This document shows positions 1 to 10,774 of a stretch of 64,000 bases of DNA, in pieces (position 1 is the first letter of the stretch; the number at the start of each line of letters is the position of its first letter). This DNA is from Paratrimastix pyriformis (Eukaryota > Preaxostyla > Paratrimastigidae), in assembly GCA_027972325.1 (NCBI GenBank), contig JAPMOS010000153.1:17542-81541 (forward strand), given 5' to 3'. The position numbers and the translations under genes are program-made. Below the pieces are notes generated by a model that was not told where the DNA came from, did not search any database, and worked only from the letters and a program-made list of their open reading frames with translations.

Positions 1-1183
1 GAATTGAATGCCAATGAGCCTTCTGTGACCCCAGTTGGTTGTGGGCTCTGTGATGATAAGGCCAACGAGGTTGGTCGAAAAGCGTGCGCCAACGGAGGAC
101 CCGAGGGCAGACAAAATTCTGGGGACAGAAAGTGGGTTTTCTTGCGCCGTCTTGACTTTGGAATAACCCAGAGGTAGTCCGTGCTGTTTGACTTGGTGTT
201 TTTGGGAGTGCCCGTGTCCACACCCAGTGTGGCAGAGGAGGCCATGGGCAGACCCGGGTTTAGTGGCTTTTTCCTGGCCTCGGTGGCCGTCGTGGCTTTG
301 TTCTTCAAAGCCTCCAGCTCGCTGGCCTCGATGATGCAGGCCTCGGGCATCTTCGTCCCGTCCTCCAGCCGGCACAGTGGGCGCCACTCGCTCCGGCGGA
401 GGTCGCTAAGGGTCCTCGTCGTTTCCTTGAGGGCATCCAGAGCCAGGATGCCAAGGTTTCGAGCGGCCTCGAATGAGAGCTCAGACGGCGATGATGCCGT
501 CGAAAGGTTGGCGAGTGCCACCAGAGTCTGTAGAGGGCGCATAGCGGAGAACACCCTGCTGTAGCCCGAGCCAGCGCACTGTCCCGTTGAGTCGCCGCCT
601 TCCGCAGGTCTGGATCAATGAGGCGTAAGGCACTCACTGGTGGTGCAACTGCAGGATCGGCCTTGCCCTGGTCTCGAAAGTTGGGAAACGCGCGGCCGAC
701 GTGAACAACGCGAGCGAATTCCTCTTGTGTCGGTGCTTCGTGTTGAAGACGATTGAATTGCAGCCCCAGCATCTGCAAAGTCTGTGCTTCTCTTTCTGGT
801 AAGGTTGGAGGAGTCACCACCTTTTTTGTAGGGGCCTCCTTCGCAAAGATGTCCGGTAACTTGGCCGTTGGTTTGAAATAGATCTGTTGGAGAGTATCGA
901 AGTAGTATTGTCCGACTTCCTCTTGATCTTGATCGCTTTCACCTTCTTTTTCTTCAGGATTTGTTGCACCCAACAGAGAGCTGTCACCCTCCGCTCCAGT
1001 GTCGCCTTCAGGGTCAGGAGGTTGGGTTTGGGGGCCAGGGTTGGCCGGATGTTCAGGGTCAAGGGCGGGCCCCTGTTGCTGCTGGGTCTGTTGTTGTGGT
1101 GTTGCTTGTTGATCTGCTTGATCCATTCTTTGCCCAATAGGGATGCGTCTTGAAGCGTGCGAAACGCAAAGGGCAGGGTACAC
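1..1183 (-). pseudogene. DIRS-like element gag-like ORF, runs off the left edge
   Basis: An open frame starts near 1183 on the minus strand and reads about 200 codons before the frame slips by one base around 550-575. It then stays open to the window edge. The first ~100 residues are Gln/Pro/Glu-rich and probably disordered. The rest looks ordered and helical, as in structural proteins of DIRS elements. The assignment rests on the last ~190 bases (1-190), which recur inverted at about 5925-6117, where they lead on into DIRS reverse transcriptase. No zinc knuckle is visible. I infer a Gag-like role; the family match is by position only. The slip could be decay or a sequencing error. Confidence 0.55.
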
Positions 1184-1330
1184 TATCCGTGTCAGCTGAC
1201 ATGGAATTTCTTTCTATTTGTGGTCAGTGCCGCTTTTTGCGTTGCCTGACGTGATGTCTATTTTCCTGGGGGTTTGGGAAGATGAAGGTCGTCGAGATTG
1301 ATTACTCGTTCGCCGAGGCTCCGAGGCTGA
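1184..1330. repeat. DIRS leader plus terminal repeat; junction of two copies
   Basis: Bases 1184-1257 are the untranslated leader of the minus-strand gag-like gene and recur at about 4285-4363. Bases 1258-1330, beginning CTATTTTCCTGGGGGTTTGG, recur at 3306-3381 and 10830-10909 at the downstream end of the recombinase genes. Here the repeat runs straight into the interior of a plus-strand pol gene, so two differently oriented copies are fused at this point. Confidence 0.7.
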
Positions 1331-1891
1331 ACGACGGTGGACGCCTTTGCATCGGCGCGAAACCACCTGTGCCCCCGGTTCTGGTCCTTGGTCAAGGAAC
1401 CGGGAGCGGTGGGAGTGGACTTCTTTCGGCAGAACCTAGCCTCAGAAGTGCCGTGGATCAACCCACCGTTCTCGCTCATCCTCAGAGTCTTGGAACGGTT
1501 GAGGGAGCAGCGGGGGGAGGCCCTTCTCCTCACCCCGGTGTGGACATCGGCACCGTGGTGGCCAGTGATGCTGCACATGGCAGTGGCACCACCCCTGACC
1601 TTACCGCGGCAGGAGAACACATTCCTGGCAGGCACGACACGCAACCTCAAGGGAATTGGGCCCCCACACTGGGAGTGTTGTGTGACACAGGTGTCGGGGG
1701 ACCCAGTCCGGCAAGCCAGGGCACACCTCGAGTGGGGTTGGCAGACACTCACCAATCCGGATCTCACCCTCGTCCGGAAGTTCCAGGACCGACAGCTGCA
1801 CCCCATGGGTCCAGCCCGGATCTTCGACGACCCGGAGGCCTGGTGGGGGAGCAACGAGCCCCTGATCCCACAGTGGGACAGGGAACTGTAG
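1331..1891 (+). pseudogene. DIRS pol 3' segment with NPPF methylase-like domain, 5' truncated
   Basis: The frame from 1337 begins inside the region that follows RNase H in DIRS-like pol proteins and has no own start. It contains WINPPF followed by a leucine-rich stretch and a tryptophan-rich LLTPVW/WWP motif. This is the arrangement of the adenine-methylase-like (DAM) domain described for DIRS elements, where NPPF is the catalytic motif IV. The same segment is found in the longer copy at 8860-9386. The reverse transcriptase and RNase H are missing upstream, so this is a truncated remnant lying ahead of an intact recombinase gene. Confidence 0.65.
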
Positions 1892-2038
1892 ACGTCGACG
1901 CAGACTCGGGAGAGGACATGACCTTAGCCGAGCTGGCAGCGTCTCTGCGCTCAAAGAGCACCACCACCCCCACTCTCATGACACACCACCCGGAGTCCTG
2001 TGTGACAAACCCGCCGGGTCGGTCGGAAGCACCCACGA

Positions 2039-3487
2039 GTGGGGCCTGTGATGCCCAGAACGCCGCGGGGACACCCGTGGACGGAACTCTGTTTCGCCCG
2101 GGCAAGAAAGGTCCTGCCCCAGGACGCGCGATACCCACACCCACAGCCCGGAAAAGCTCTCAGAAGAGGCACCTGCTTGGGCCCCAAGCATCCGGAGCTG
2201 TCGGCAGCGGCAGGTTATTTCATTCAGAGGTCATTGGCAGAGAAAACCTCGAAGAAATACTCACACATTATTCGCCGCTATGAAGAGTGGTGCGCGCTCA
2301 AAGACCTGGCTCCGATCACGGAGGCGACCGACCAGAATGAGGTCCAGGTCGCCTCGTTCATCGCGGATGAAGCCATGGAGAGGGACCTCAGCTCGGGCTC
2401 GGCAGGGGCACGTCGCTCAGCACTGTCCATGTACTTCACCATGAGTGGCCACCCTCTATCCCCGGAAGGCAAACTGGTGAAACAAGTCGTCACCGGCATC
2501 GGGAAGGACAAACCGGCTGGGGGCAAAGACCTCGGTCCGATCTGGGACCTAGCAGACCTCTTGAAATTGCTCGAGGGGGAGTGGGCCGACAATGCGACCC
2601 TTGACCAAAACCGGCTCATTGGTAAAGTCGCCAGCTTGTTGGAGATCGCGGGGTTGAGGGTCATGGACACGACCTCGATCTCTTTTTCCGACTCACGCTT
2701 TGAGTTCGGCCAGCCGGGGTGTGAGCACTCCGTTCGGCTGAAGGTGTGTCCGAAGGAGACACACAACACCAAGATTCGATGGGTCCAGGTGGTCGGGGCT
2801 CCCGACAACCCACTGTGCCTACACTGCGCCATGAAACAGTGGCTGACCAAGCGGCCGACGGAACCAGCGGTTGCGGGTCAGGCAGTGTCGGACACCTTCT
2901 TTGTCTTTCCACGGGATCACTCTGTGAAGTGCAGGGTGGGCAAAGCCATCTCGGCAGACTGGATCCGGAACTGCGTGCGTTCGACGATGACGGTGGCAGG
3001 CATTCCCCTGCAGTGGGGTGCCCATTCAATTCGCTCAGCCGCCCCGTCGAAAGCCGCTGCACTGGGCATTCCACTGCCACAGATTCTGACCAGGTTTCGT
3101 TGGAGCTCCAGGTCCAGCACCTACCAAATGCACTATGGTCGCACAGTGGAAGGAGTCACGGATCGCTTCGACGAGGCACTGTTGGCGGGTCGGTTCAGTG
3201 GCAAACCTCATGAAATGTCGGGGACCGCTGAACCTGACAAGGGGGGACCCCTAGGGGTTCCCCGGCAGGCACGAGTTGGGAGGCAGTGTGATTCCTTTGG
3301 CATGCTGTCTATTTTCCTGGGGTTTGGGAAGATGAAGGTCGTCGAGATTGATTACTCGTTCGCCGAGGCTCCGAGGCTGAAGCGAGGAATCATCGAGACT
3401 CTTCTTCCCAAACCCCACTCCCACCCGCCTCCCTGGTGGCGTGGAGCACCACATGGCTTACAGCCCCACTGCCTCACCACCTCCTGA
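2039..3487 (+). CDS. Tyrosine recombinase of a DIRS-like retrotransposon (copy 1)
   Basis: This enzyme would integrate the circular cDNA of the element by strand exchange at active-site tyrosine. The catalytic set is visible: Arg near residue 207 (AGLRVMD), His-x-x-Arg at 329/332 (GAHSIRS), and Tyr at 362 or 366 (STYQMHY). An N-terminal helical core-binding region starts at about residue 75. The first ~70 codons are Pro/Arg-rich and may not belong to the mature protein, because the near-identical copy at 9755 starts at the equivalent of residue 65. The last ~90 codons read into the terminal repeat. The two copies differ at only a few residues (for example RFRW against RYRW), so duplication was recent. 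Confidence 0.85.
   Translation: MGPVMPRTPRGHPWTELCFARARKVLPQDARYPHPQPGKALRRGTCLGPKHPELSAAAGYFIQRSLAEKTSKKYSHIIRRYEEWCALKDLAPITEATDQNEVQVASFIADEAMERDLSSGSAGARRSALSMYFTMSGHPLSPEGKLVKQVVTGIGKDKPAGGKDLGPIWDLADLLKLLEGEWADNATLDQNRLIGKVASLLEIAGLRVMDTTSISFSDSRFEFGQPGCEHSVRLKVCPKETHNTKIRWVQVVGAPDNPLCLHCAMKQWLTKRPTEPAVAGQAVSDTFFVFPRDHSVKCRVGKAISADWIRNCVRSTMTVAGIPLQWGAHSIRSAAPSKAAALGIPLPQILTRFRWSSRSSTYQMHYGRTVEGVTDRFDEALLAGRFSGKPHEMSGTAEPDKGGPLGVPRQARVGRQCDSFGMLSIFLGFGKMKVVEIDYSFAEAPRLKRGIIETLLPKPHSHPPPWWRGAPHGLQPHCLTTS
3306..3416. repeat. DIRS right terminal repeat followed by an inverted terminal segment
   Basis: Bases 3306-3381 are the terminal repeat shared with 1258-1330 and 10830-10909. Bases 3382-3416 (GCGAGGAATCATCGAGAC...) are the reverse complement of the segments at 4379-4414 and 5646-5670. 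Inverted terminal repeats with internal complementary pieces are characteristic of DIRS-1-type elements, which replicate through a circle. The pattern supports that class. Confidence 0.65.
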
Positions 3488-4267
3488 GCCTGCCGACACC
3501 ACCCTTGCCCTCCCTGCCAATTTGAGGAGCAAAGGGTGGGGAGGGGAGACAGGTCATGTTACCTTTTCCCCCCTCTGTCACAACACCACCACACTCGCCC
3601 GCACACAGCCCTCGCGCTGGACCCCGGGCAAGGAACTCTCGGTCTACAACGCCAACCGGCGCCTGACCGCGGCCAAGCGAGGCTACGATCACCCCAAGGC
3701 CGCCGCGCCTCTTCACTCTGGAAGATGGGTCGAGGGTGGTCGTTTCCAACACCCACCGCGGCCGCAGTGGACACTGGGTCTCGTCGCGCGGAGGCGGAGG
3801 CTCTGCTGTTCGAGGCGCGACCCGAGGATGGTCTCGGGGTGCTACTCGTGGCCGTGGCCGTGGCCGTGGCGGCCGCAAGTTCTTTTCGGCCGCCTCTTCT
3901 GCCCGTGGCAAGAGCTCCGCTGAGGAGTCTGCTGCGGAGGGGGGGAAGAAGTGAATGGAAGGCGCTTCGTCCCCCGGGGGTCTTTTTCTGAGGCTTCGCC
4001 CCTCTGTATTTTTCCTGATTTTTTGCGTGACCTGGTAAGCCGGAGGTTTCTCCACCCTCCTCTTTCCCTCCGCAGACACATGCTTACCGGGGTGAGCTTC
4101 GGCGGCTCATGGGGAGGAGAAGTTGAATTTTATTGTGCCGATGTTTGATCAATCTTTGAAAGCCTCTTTTGTTTTGTCTCTCTCGTCTTTCTTCTATCTA
4201 CATTCTTTCTTTGGGATGCGTCTGGGCCTGACCACACCTTCCGGAGTGGTGCCCGGCCCCTTTGACG
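3417..4267 (+). other. Unassigned GC-rich segment with an Arg/Gly-rich ORF end
   Basis: No complete gene is convincing here. The frame ending at 3954 has an RGG-type tail (RGATRGRGRGRGGRKFF) preceded by about 40 codons and interrupted upstream by a stop at 3664, so it may be the C-terminus of a broken RNA-binding or gag-like protein. The long frames on the other strand are mirror images of the same composition. From 4000 to 4267 I see nothing recognisable apart from pyrimidine-rich sequence. Confidence 0.3.
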
Positions 4268-4414
4268 TGCTTACGCAAGGGCAGGGTACACTATCCGTGT
4301 CAGCTGACATGGAATTTCTTTCTATTTGTGGTCAGTGCCGCTTTTTGCGTTGCCTGACGTGATGTCTATTTTCCTGGGGGTTTGGGAAGAAGAAGAGTCT
4401 CGATGATTCCTCGC
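4268..4414. repeat. DIRS leader and terminal repeat, solo copy
   Basis: This segment repeats the leader found at 1160-1257 (AAGGGCAGGGTACACTATCC...) and the TATTTTCCTGGGGGTTTGGG core. It continues into AAGAAGAGTCTCGATGATTC, which is the inverted partner of 3382-3416. No gag-like gene follows in the expected direction, so it is a detached element end. Confidence 0.6.
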
Positions 4415-4605
4415 GTTTCGTCCTGAGTTTCACCACCGCCCTGAAGAGGGCTGGGTGGAGCTGGTAATCTTCGGCGTCGACCCACCGCGAGAGCCTGTCC
4501 GCTCTCACGTTGTCGATGCCGTGAATGTTCTCCTTCACGAGTTCGGAGAACGAGGGACAGCCTAAACAAACCCAAACCAAGAAAGAGTGAACACTTGCAC
4601 AGCAA
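4415..4605 (-). pseudogene. DIRS pol fragment (end of RNase H region)
   Basis: Read on the minus strand, this piece contains NVRADRLSRWVDAEDYQL, the same motif that follows RNase H in the copy at 8762-8860. It is bounded on one side by a terminal repeat and on the other by unrelated sequence, so it is a short relic in the opposite orientation to the main copy. Confidence 0.55.
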
Positions 4606-5642
4606 GCACGCACATCGGCACTGACATCCAAAAATTTATCAAAAAGAATTTGACATGTCATGTCAGTGCCGGCAGTCGACTTGTCCTTTTGCGCAATAAG
4701 CAAATCGCAACGCATCTTTTATTCCCGGGTTTTCGGGTTTCTATGCTTTTTCAAGAATTTTCGAATAGTTACTCGAAAGCTCTGAAGACCTTGCATTTTG
4801 TTTCGTCGAGTTGGGTTGACTTTTGGAATGATCTAAGAGATGTCGGCCAACGTGCCGCTCCTTTGGCGCTCTGAAAGTGCTGGCCTTATTTCGATTGATT
4901 TTTCAAGGCCGCCTTGTCACTTTTCAACCCCTGCCTTGTAGCCTTGAACGACTGATCTCATTGATCAACTCATCGCGTCTCTCTCTTCCCACCTCCTCGT
5001 GGGTCGCCGCGTTTTACTTTGTGAGGGTTACAGGCCCTTTTGCCGGCCTTTCAACTTTCCCGGACGGACTGGAGAAGAATCACCTGGAATCTCAGAATCT
5101 GGGTCCTCCTTTCCGGGTCTGTGGCGTCACAATAGCACTCGCTTTATATTTTGTTTTTTACAAACCAAAAACGGAAGGAAACAAAAACTTCCAAACAAAG
5201 ATCAGAAAAAAAAACCAAAACGGAAAAGCAAAGAAAGATAGTCTTTATTCCGTTTTCGTGACCGTCCTGCGTGCAACTTTGAACTGGCTGAGCTCGTTGG
5301 GCTTGGGCCAATTTGCGCCATCCTCCGCAAAGACTTTCGGTTGGGGTATCACCCCAGTTTCCTTTGGAATGGCACTGTTCGTTGGTGCCTGGTCACCGTG
5401 ACATGCGCTGGAATACTCATTGCTTCGGGACGAAGGATGCCTGCTTGAGGTGTCGGTTCAGTTTCAAAGCAACCTTGATACATACGTTCACTGACAGACC
5501 CACCAGACCACCACGTCACGTTTTGAGCGAATCAGTTTGATACTCTGCTCATTCGGCCCCACGGGGCTCGTTCGACACGCCAGCAACCTCTGTTGTACAG
5601 TCTGTTTAATTCCTTTGAAGGAATTTATTCACTGGTCGATTT
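4606..5642. other. No gene recognised
   Basis: About 1 kb of intermediate base composition. The short frames on both strands have no starts in good context, no domains and no similarity to other parts of the window. An A-rich stretch lies at about 5150-5240. I see no RNA gene, repeat array or splice-like structure. Confidence 0.4.
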
Positions 5643-5917
5643 GTGAAGAAGAGTCTCGATGATTCCTCGCTACCCAAACAATTTCGCAAGCTCAGGAAGC
5701 ATCTTTTGCGTAAGCACCTTGAAATCGCTGTCCAGATCCGTATAGCGGAGATGCTTTTCAGAGATGTCGCGGTTCAGGAAGCGCAGAAACGGATCATCAT
5801 TGCGTTCAATTTCACCATGCATCATGACAAAGTTGCTGACGTCTCCATCAAGATCGTCATTTTCCGAGCAGATTTCCATCCAACGGGACGCTCGGATTTG
5901 AATTCAAAAGGACACCA
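5643..5917 (-). other. DIRS terminal piece and small unknown ORF
   Basis: Bases 5646-5670 are a third copy of the AAGAAGAGTCTCGATGATTC terminal segment. A 69-codon minus-strand frame (5670-5879) follows and is rich in Asp, Glu and Leu. I do not recognise it. It could be the end of a captured gene, because the DIRS sequence resumes abruptly at about 5925. Confidence 0.3.
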
Positions 5918-7250
5918 ATGCCGGGGGACACGGACTACCTCTGGGTTATTCCAAAGTCAAGACGGCGCAAGAAAACCCACTTTCTGTCCCCAGAATTTTG
6001 TCTGCCCTCGGGTCCTCCGTTGGCGCACGCTTTTCGACCAACCTCGTTGGCCTTATCATCACAGAGCCCACAACCAACTGGGGTCACAGAAGGCTCATTG
6101 GCATTCAATTCGGGTGCAGCCCCTTCCTTTCCTCGCTCCGTGGCTTTGTCTTGCCAAGAGACACGTTACAATCAACAAGAAGGAAAAGGTGAAGGGTCTG
6201 CTGCTCACCAACTCGCACCGCACAATGCTGAAATACTCGATACTCATCAGTTGGTCCGGGAAGCCAGTCCTTGTGGTGTTCCACTCGGCACAACCGTGGC
6301 TAAACTGGAAACAACTTCTGCACCAGTTCCACCGGCACCGGACGTATCAGCACCGGTGATCACACCCTCACAGGCGTCGTCGCCAGCACTCGGAGAGGCA
6401 GTCTGTATGAGCCCTACCGCACAATCACTCTCACACTCAGAGCAGGACAAGGCAACAAAACCCGTGGGCCAGTCGGGGCAGGCCTGGGGGTCCAGTCCAG
6501 GCTCTGACGGGTCGATGGAGGGAACATCACCCAGGGAGACTCGCGGCATGGGAACACTTCCCACCGGAACCCTCCGCGCGAGGACATTACCCCAGGTGAG
6601 GCAGGCATTCACCGGGGAGACCCCCGAAGAGGGGCAGCACACGGTGCTGACGGAAGGACATGCGGAGGCGATCTCGTCGGGCGAGGGGTTTGTGAACCCG
6701 GGACGGACCGATACACAGTCAGAGGCGGTCACACTCCCCAATGCGGGGACACGCGGGGAGGTCTGCGAGGCAGGGTCCCGGAAACACCCACTCACACGTT
6801 CCGCTAGCGTTGGCGGTGAAGCTCATGCACCTCAGTGGCGGAGGCAGCGACTCGCGTCCCCACCACCCCCTCCGGTACGGGTGCGGGGGTGGGGGGGGGA
6901 CCAGGCGCCCCTGGGGGGTGGCGCCGATAAAAGTAACCCCCCAAAACGGCCAGATCAAATGGCAGGGCAAGACCTACCTGGCCCGGGAGTGGGACCAGAG
7001 CAAGGGAGGGCGGCAGCAGTCTGTCCAGCACACCCACACCACCCGTCATGCGCTCCCTCACCCCTCCGCCCCGTCTTGTCCCCGCTCTCCCCCCTCAACC
7101 CCGTCACGGGACCGGAGGAGGGTGCCAAGTCCCGGGAGGGCAGGCACCCAACTCGGGAACCCACTCACCCCCACCCCTCAGGGGGAAACTCTGCCTCACC
7201 CCATAACACGGCCCAAGGGGCTCAGCTCGGGGAGGGACAGTCCCAACCCC
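5918..7250 (+). pseudogene. DIRS gag-like C-terminus and low-complexity linker
   Basis: The frame opens at 5918. Its first ~65 codons equal the inverted end of the gag-like gene at 1-190. After that it becomes a long Pro/Gly/Ser/Thr-rich linker with no domain, which runs into the pol start near 7250. The true N-terminus is missing. Whether gag and pol were one polyprotein or separate overlapping frames cannot be told from this truncated copy. Confidence 0.5.
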
Positions 7251-8766
7251 TGGGGGAGGGACCCCTCCTTCTCGGACTGGACCCTCAATGGGACCGGGAG
7301 CAGGCCAAACTGCGGCTGCTGGCACAGCACCCACCTCGGGGACCACTGGCAGGCAGGCTGGCTCGGCACCGGGAGGAGTGGTTGGCCCTCAGACCACCTC
7401 GGGAAGTGGCACAGGTGGTATCGGAAGGGTTTCACATCCCGTTCAAGGGACCCCCACCCAACCCGGGGCGTGGTCCCGGGACCCTTACCACTTGGTGGGG
7501 AGGAGAAACTGGGCTTGGAGGCGGTGGTCCAGGAGTACCTTGGGATATCGGCACTGAAAACGATCCAGGGGGTCGGACAAAGGGATGAGATCTCCCATTT
7601 TTGGGCGGCCCAAGCCCGGCGGGAAATGGAGGTTGATCCTGGACCTCACCGCCTTGAATCACTTCATCTTCTGCCCCTCCTTCAAAATGGAGGGGTGGAA
7701 GACGGTGAGGGCCGTGGTGGAGCCCATGATGTGGGCCACCAAGATCGACCTCAAGCACGCGTACTTTCACATCCCGATCTTTCCACCTCACCGGAAATAC
7801 CTGGGAGTCGAATGGGAGGGCACGGAATATCGCTTCCAAGCCCTCCCATTCGGCCTGAATGTGGCTCCCAGAATCTTTACAAAGACCATGAGAGTGGCAA
7901 TCAAGGAAGCCCGGAGACACGGCATCTTGGTAGTCCACTACATCGACGACCTCCTGGTGTTGGGCAGGTCACCACAGGAGACCAAGCTCCATACACTGGC
8001 ACTCCTTCGTCACCTCCTCTCACTCGGGTTCGAGATCAGCTGGGACAAAACCCAAGTGGAACCAGTTCAAATGCTGGAGTTCCTGGGGTTTGTCCTCGAC
8101 ACTCGAGCGATGACACTCTCACTCCCACCCGAGAAGGCACAAAAGGTGAGAGAGATGGCGCACAACACCCAACAGTGCACCACCATCAAAGCCAAATCAT
8201 TGGCAGCGGTGATCGGGTTCATGTCGTCATGCAGGGAGACGATTCGCCCGGCCTGCTTGTACCTGCGCAACCTGAACATCGACCTGTCCACGGCGATCAA
8301 GGCGCAGGGGGGATGGCATGCCCTGGTGACCCTGTCGGAGGAGTCACACAGGGACTTGGAGTGGTGGGAACATGCACAGTACCCCACCAGCACCCCACTT
8401 CGGACCCCACCAGCAGAGCTGATCCTGACCACGGATGCAGCCGAGATGGGCTGGGGGGCAGTGCTGAGGACTCCGGCACAGAGCATCGAGCAGGGCATCC
8501 CAGTACACGAGTTGTGGAGAGTGACGGACCTGCAGGACATCAGCTCGATAAACCCGCTCGAATTGGAAGCGGGCATCAGGTCACTCCACCTGTTCCGGGA
8601 ACAGGTCACGGGCAAGTCCGTACTTTGGTTCTCGGACAATTCGTCTGTCGTGTGGTCAGTCGGCAGACTCAAGTCACAGAGTCAGCAGCTCAACACCCGG
8701 TTGAGAAAACTCTGGGAGTTCTGCCAGACACACCGGATCACCCTCACCACAGAGCACATAACGTGA
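7251..8766 (+). pseudogene. DIRS reverse transcriptase and RNase H (frameshifted)
   Basis: The N-terminal part (GPLAGRLARHREEWLAL) matches the lead-in of DIRS reverse transcriptases. The frame then changes near 7490 and again near 7580. The last piece starts at 7585 and is open for 393 codons. It shows the palm motifs KIDLKHAYFHI and the catalytic YIDD at codons 119-122 of that piece, the FLGF motif, and an RNase H core beginning LTTDAAEMGWG with SDNSSVVW further on. A third slip at about 8764 moves the protein into the frame that carries the methylase-like domain. The catalytic residues are present, so loss of function would come only from the indels. Confidence 0.8.
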
Positions 8767-9400
8767 GAGCGGACAGGCTCTCGCGGTGGGTCGACGCCGA
8801 AGATTACCAGCTCCACCCAGCCCTCTTCAGGGCGGTGGTGAAGCTCAGGACGAAACCGACGGTGGACGCCTTTGCATCGGCGCGAAACCACCTGTGCCCC
8901 CGGTTCTGGTCCTTGGTCAAGGAACCGGGAGCGGTGGGAGTGGACTTCTTCCGGCAGAACCTAGCCTCAGAAGTGCCGTGGATCAACCCACCGTTCTCGC
9001 TCATCCTCAGAGTCTTGGAACGGTTGAGGGGAGCAGCGGGGGAGGCTCTCTCCTCACCCCGGTGTGGACATCGGCACCGTGGTGGCCAGTGATGCTGCAC
9101 ATGGCAGTGGCACCACCCCTGACCTTACCGCGGCAGGAGAACACATTCCTGGCAGGCACGACACGCAACCTCAAGGGAATTGGGCCCCCACACTGGGAGT
9201 GTTGTGTGACACAGGTGTCGGGGACCCAGTCCGGCAAGCCAGGGCACACCTCGAGTGGGGTTGGCAGACACTCACCAATCCGGATCTCACCCTCGTCCGG
9301 AAGTTCCAGGACCGACAGCTGCACCCCATGGGTCCAGCCCGGATCTTCGACGACCCGGAGGCCTGGTGGGGAGCAACGAGCCCCTGATCCCACAGTGGGA
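8767..9400 (+). pseudogene. DIRS pol C-terminus with NPPF methylase-like domain
   Basis: This continues the pol protein after RNase H: VRADRLSRWVDAEDYQL, then VDAFASARNHLCPRFWS, then WINPPF. The NPPF motif with surrounding Asp/Phe/Trp residues matches the DAM-like domain known from DIRS-1 relatives. NPPF is motif IV of N6-adenine methyltransferases, but I do not see a clear SAM-binding glycine loop, so activity is uncertain. It is about 97% identical by eye to 1331-1891. A slip at about 9030 separates it from its C-terminal ~110 residues. Confidence 0.65.
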
Positions 9401-9754
9401 CAGGGAGCTGTAGACGTCGACGCAGACTCGGGAGAGGACATGACCTTAGCCGAGCTGGCAGCGTCTCTGCGCTCAAAGAGCACCACCACCCCACTCCCAT
9501 GACGCACCACCCGGAGTCCTGTGTGACAAACCCCCGGGTCGGTCGGAAGCACCCACGAGCGGGGCCTGTGATGCCCAGAACGCCGCAGGGACACCCGTGG
9601 ACGGAACTCTGTTCCGCCCGGGCAAGAAAGGTCCTGCCCCAGGACGCGCGACACCCACACCCACAGCCCGGAAAAGCTCTCAGATGAGGCACCTGCTTGG
9701 GCCCCCAAGCATCCGGAGCTGTCGGCAGCGGCAGGTTATTTCATTCAGAGGTCA

Positions 9755-10774
9755 TTGGCAGAGAAAACCTCGAAGAAATACTCACACATCATTCGCCGCT
9801 ATGAAGAGTGGTGCGCGCTCAAAGACCTGGCTCCGATCACGGAGGCGACCGACCAGAATGAGGTCCAGGTCGCCTCGTTCATTGCGGATGAAGCCATGGA
9901 GAGGGACCTCAGCTCGGGCTCAGCAGGGGCACGTCGCTCAGCACTGTCCATGTACTTCACCATGAGTGGCCACCCTCTATCACCGGAAGGCAAACTGGTG
10001 AAACAAGTCGTCACCGGCATCGGGAAGGACAAACCGGCGGGGGGCAAAGACCTCGGTCCGATCTGGGACCTAGCAGATCTCTTGAAATTGCTCGAGGGGG
10101 AATGGGCCGACAATGCGACCCTTGACCAAAATCGGCTCATTGGTAAAGTCGCCAGCTTGTTGGAGATCGCGGGGTTGAGGGTCATGGACACGACCTCGAT
10201 CTCTTTTTCCGACTCACGCTTTGAGTTCGGCCAGCCGGGGTGTGAGCACTCAGTTCGGCTGAAGGTGTGTCCGAAGGAGACACACAACACCAAGATTCGA
10301 TGGGTCCAGGTGGTCGGGGCTCCCGACAACCCACTGTGCCTACACTGCGCCATGAAACAGTGGCTGACCAAGCGGCCGACGGAACCAGCGGTTGCGGGTC
10401 AGGCAGTGTCGGACACCTTCTTTGTCTTTCCACGGGATAATTCAGTGAAGTGCAGGGTGGGCAAAGCCATTTCGGCAGACTGGATCCGGAACTGCGTGCG
10501 TTCGACGATGACGGTGGCAGGCATTCCCCTGCAGTGGGGTGCCCATTCAATTCGCTCAGCCGCCCCGTCGAAAGCCGCTGCACTGGGCATTCCACTGCCA
10601 CAGATTCTGACCAGGTATCGTTGGAGCTCCAGGTCCAGCACCTACCAAATGCACTATGGTCGCACAGTGGAAGGAGTCACGGATCGCTTCGACGAGGCAC
10701 TGTTGGCGGGTCGGTTCAGTGGCAAACCTCATGAAATGTCGGGGGCCGCTGAACCTGACAAGGGGGACCCCTAG
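9755..10774 (+). CDS. Tyrosine recombinase of a DIRS-like retrotransposon (copy 2)
   Basis: An intact 339-codon frame with the tyrosine recombinase catalytic residues: Arg142, His264-x-x-Arg267 and Tyr297 or Tyr301. The length is typical of DIRS recombinases. The start at 9755 gives a protein beginning immediately before the helical N-terminal domain. The pol C-terminus lies about 350 bases upstream, separated by a Pro-rich stretch, and the right terminal repeat begins 56 bases after the stop. It is nearly identical to the copy ending at 3487. This is the best preserved gene of the element. Confidence 0.87.
   Translation: MAEKTSKKYSHIIRRYEEWCALKDLAPITEATDQNEVQVASFIADEAMERDLSSGSAGARRSALSMYFTMSGHPLSPEGKLVKQVVTGIGKDKPAGGKDLGPIWDLADLLKLLEGEWADNATLDQNRLIGKVASLLEIAGLRVMDTTSISFSDSRFEFGQPGCEHSVRLKVCPKETHNTKIRWVQVVGAPDNPLCLHCAMKQWLTKRPTEPAVAGQAVSDTFFVFPRDNSVKCRVGKAISADWIRNCVRSTMTVAGIPLQWGAHSIRSAAPSKAAALGIPLPQILTRYRWSSRSSTYQMHYGRTVEGVTDRFDEALLAGRFSGKPHEMSGAAEPDKGDP

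Noticed and set aside
181-564. Plus-strand 127-codon frame at the left edge
   Set aside because: It is antisense to the gag-like frame, which is supported by its inverted duplicate at 5925-6117.
4587-5540. Several plus-strand frames of 75-174 codons
   Set aside because: No domains, starts in good context or repeats elsewhere; composition looks non-coding.
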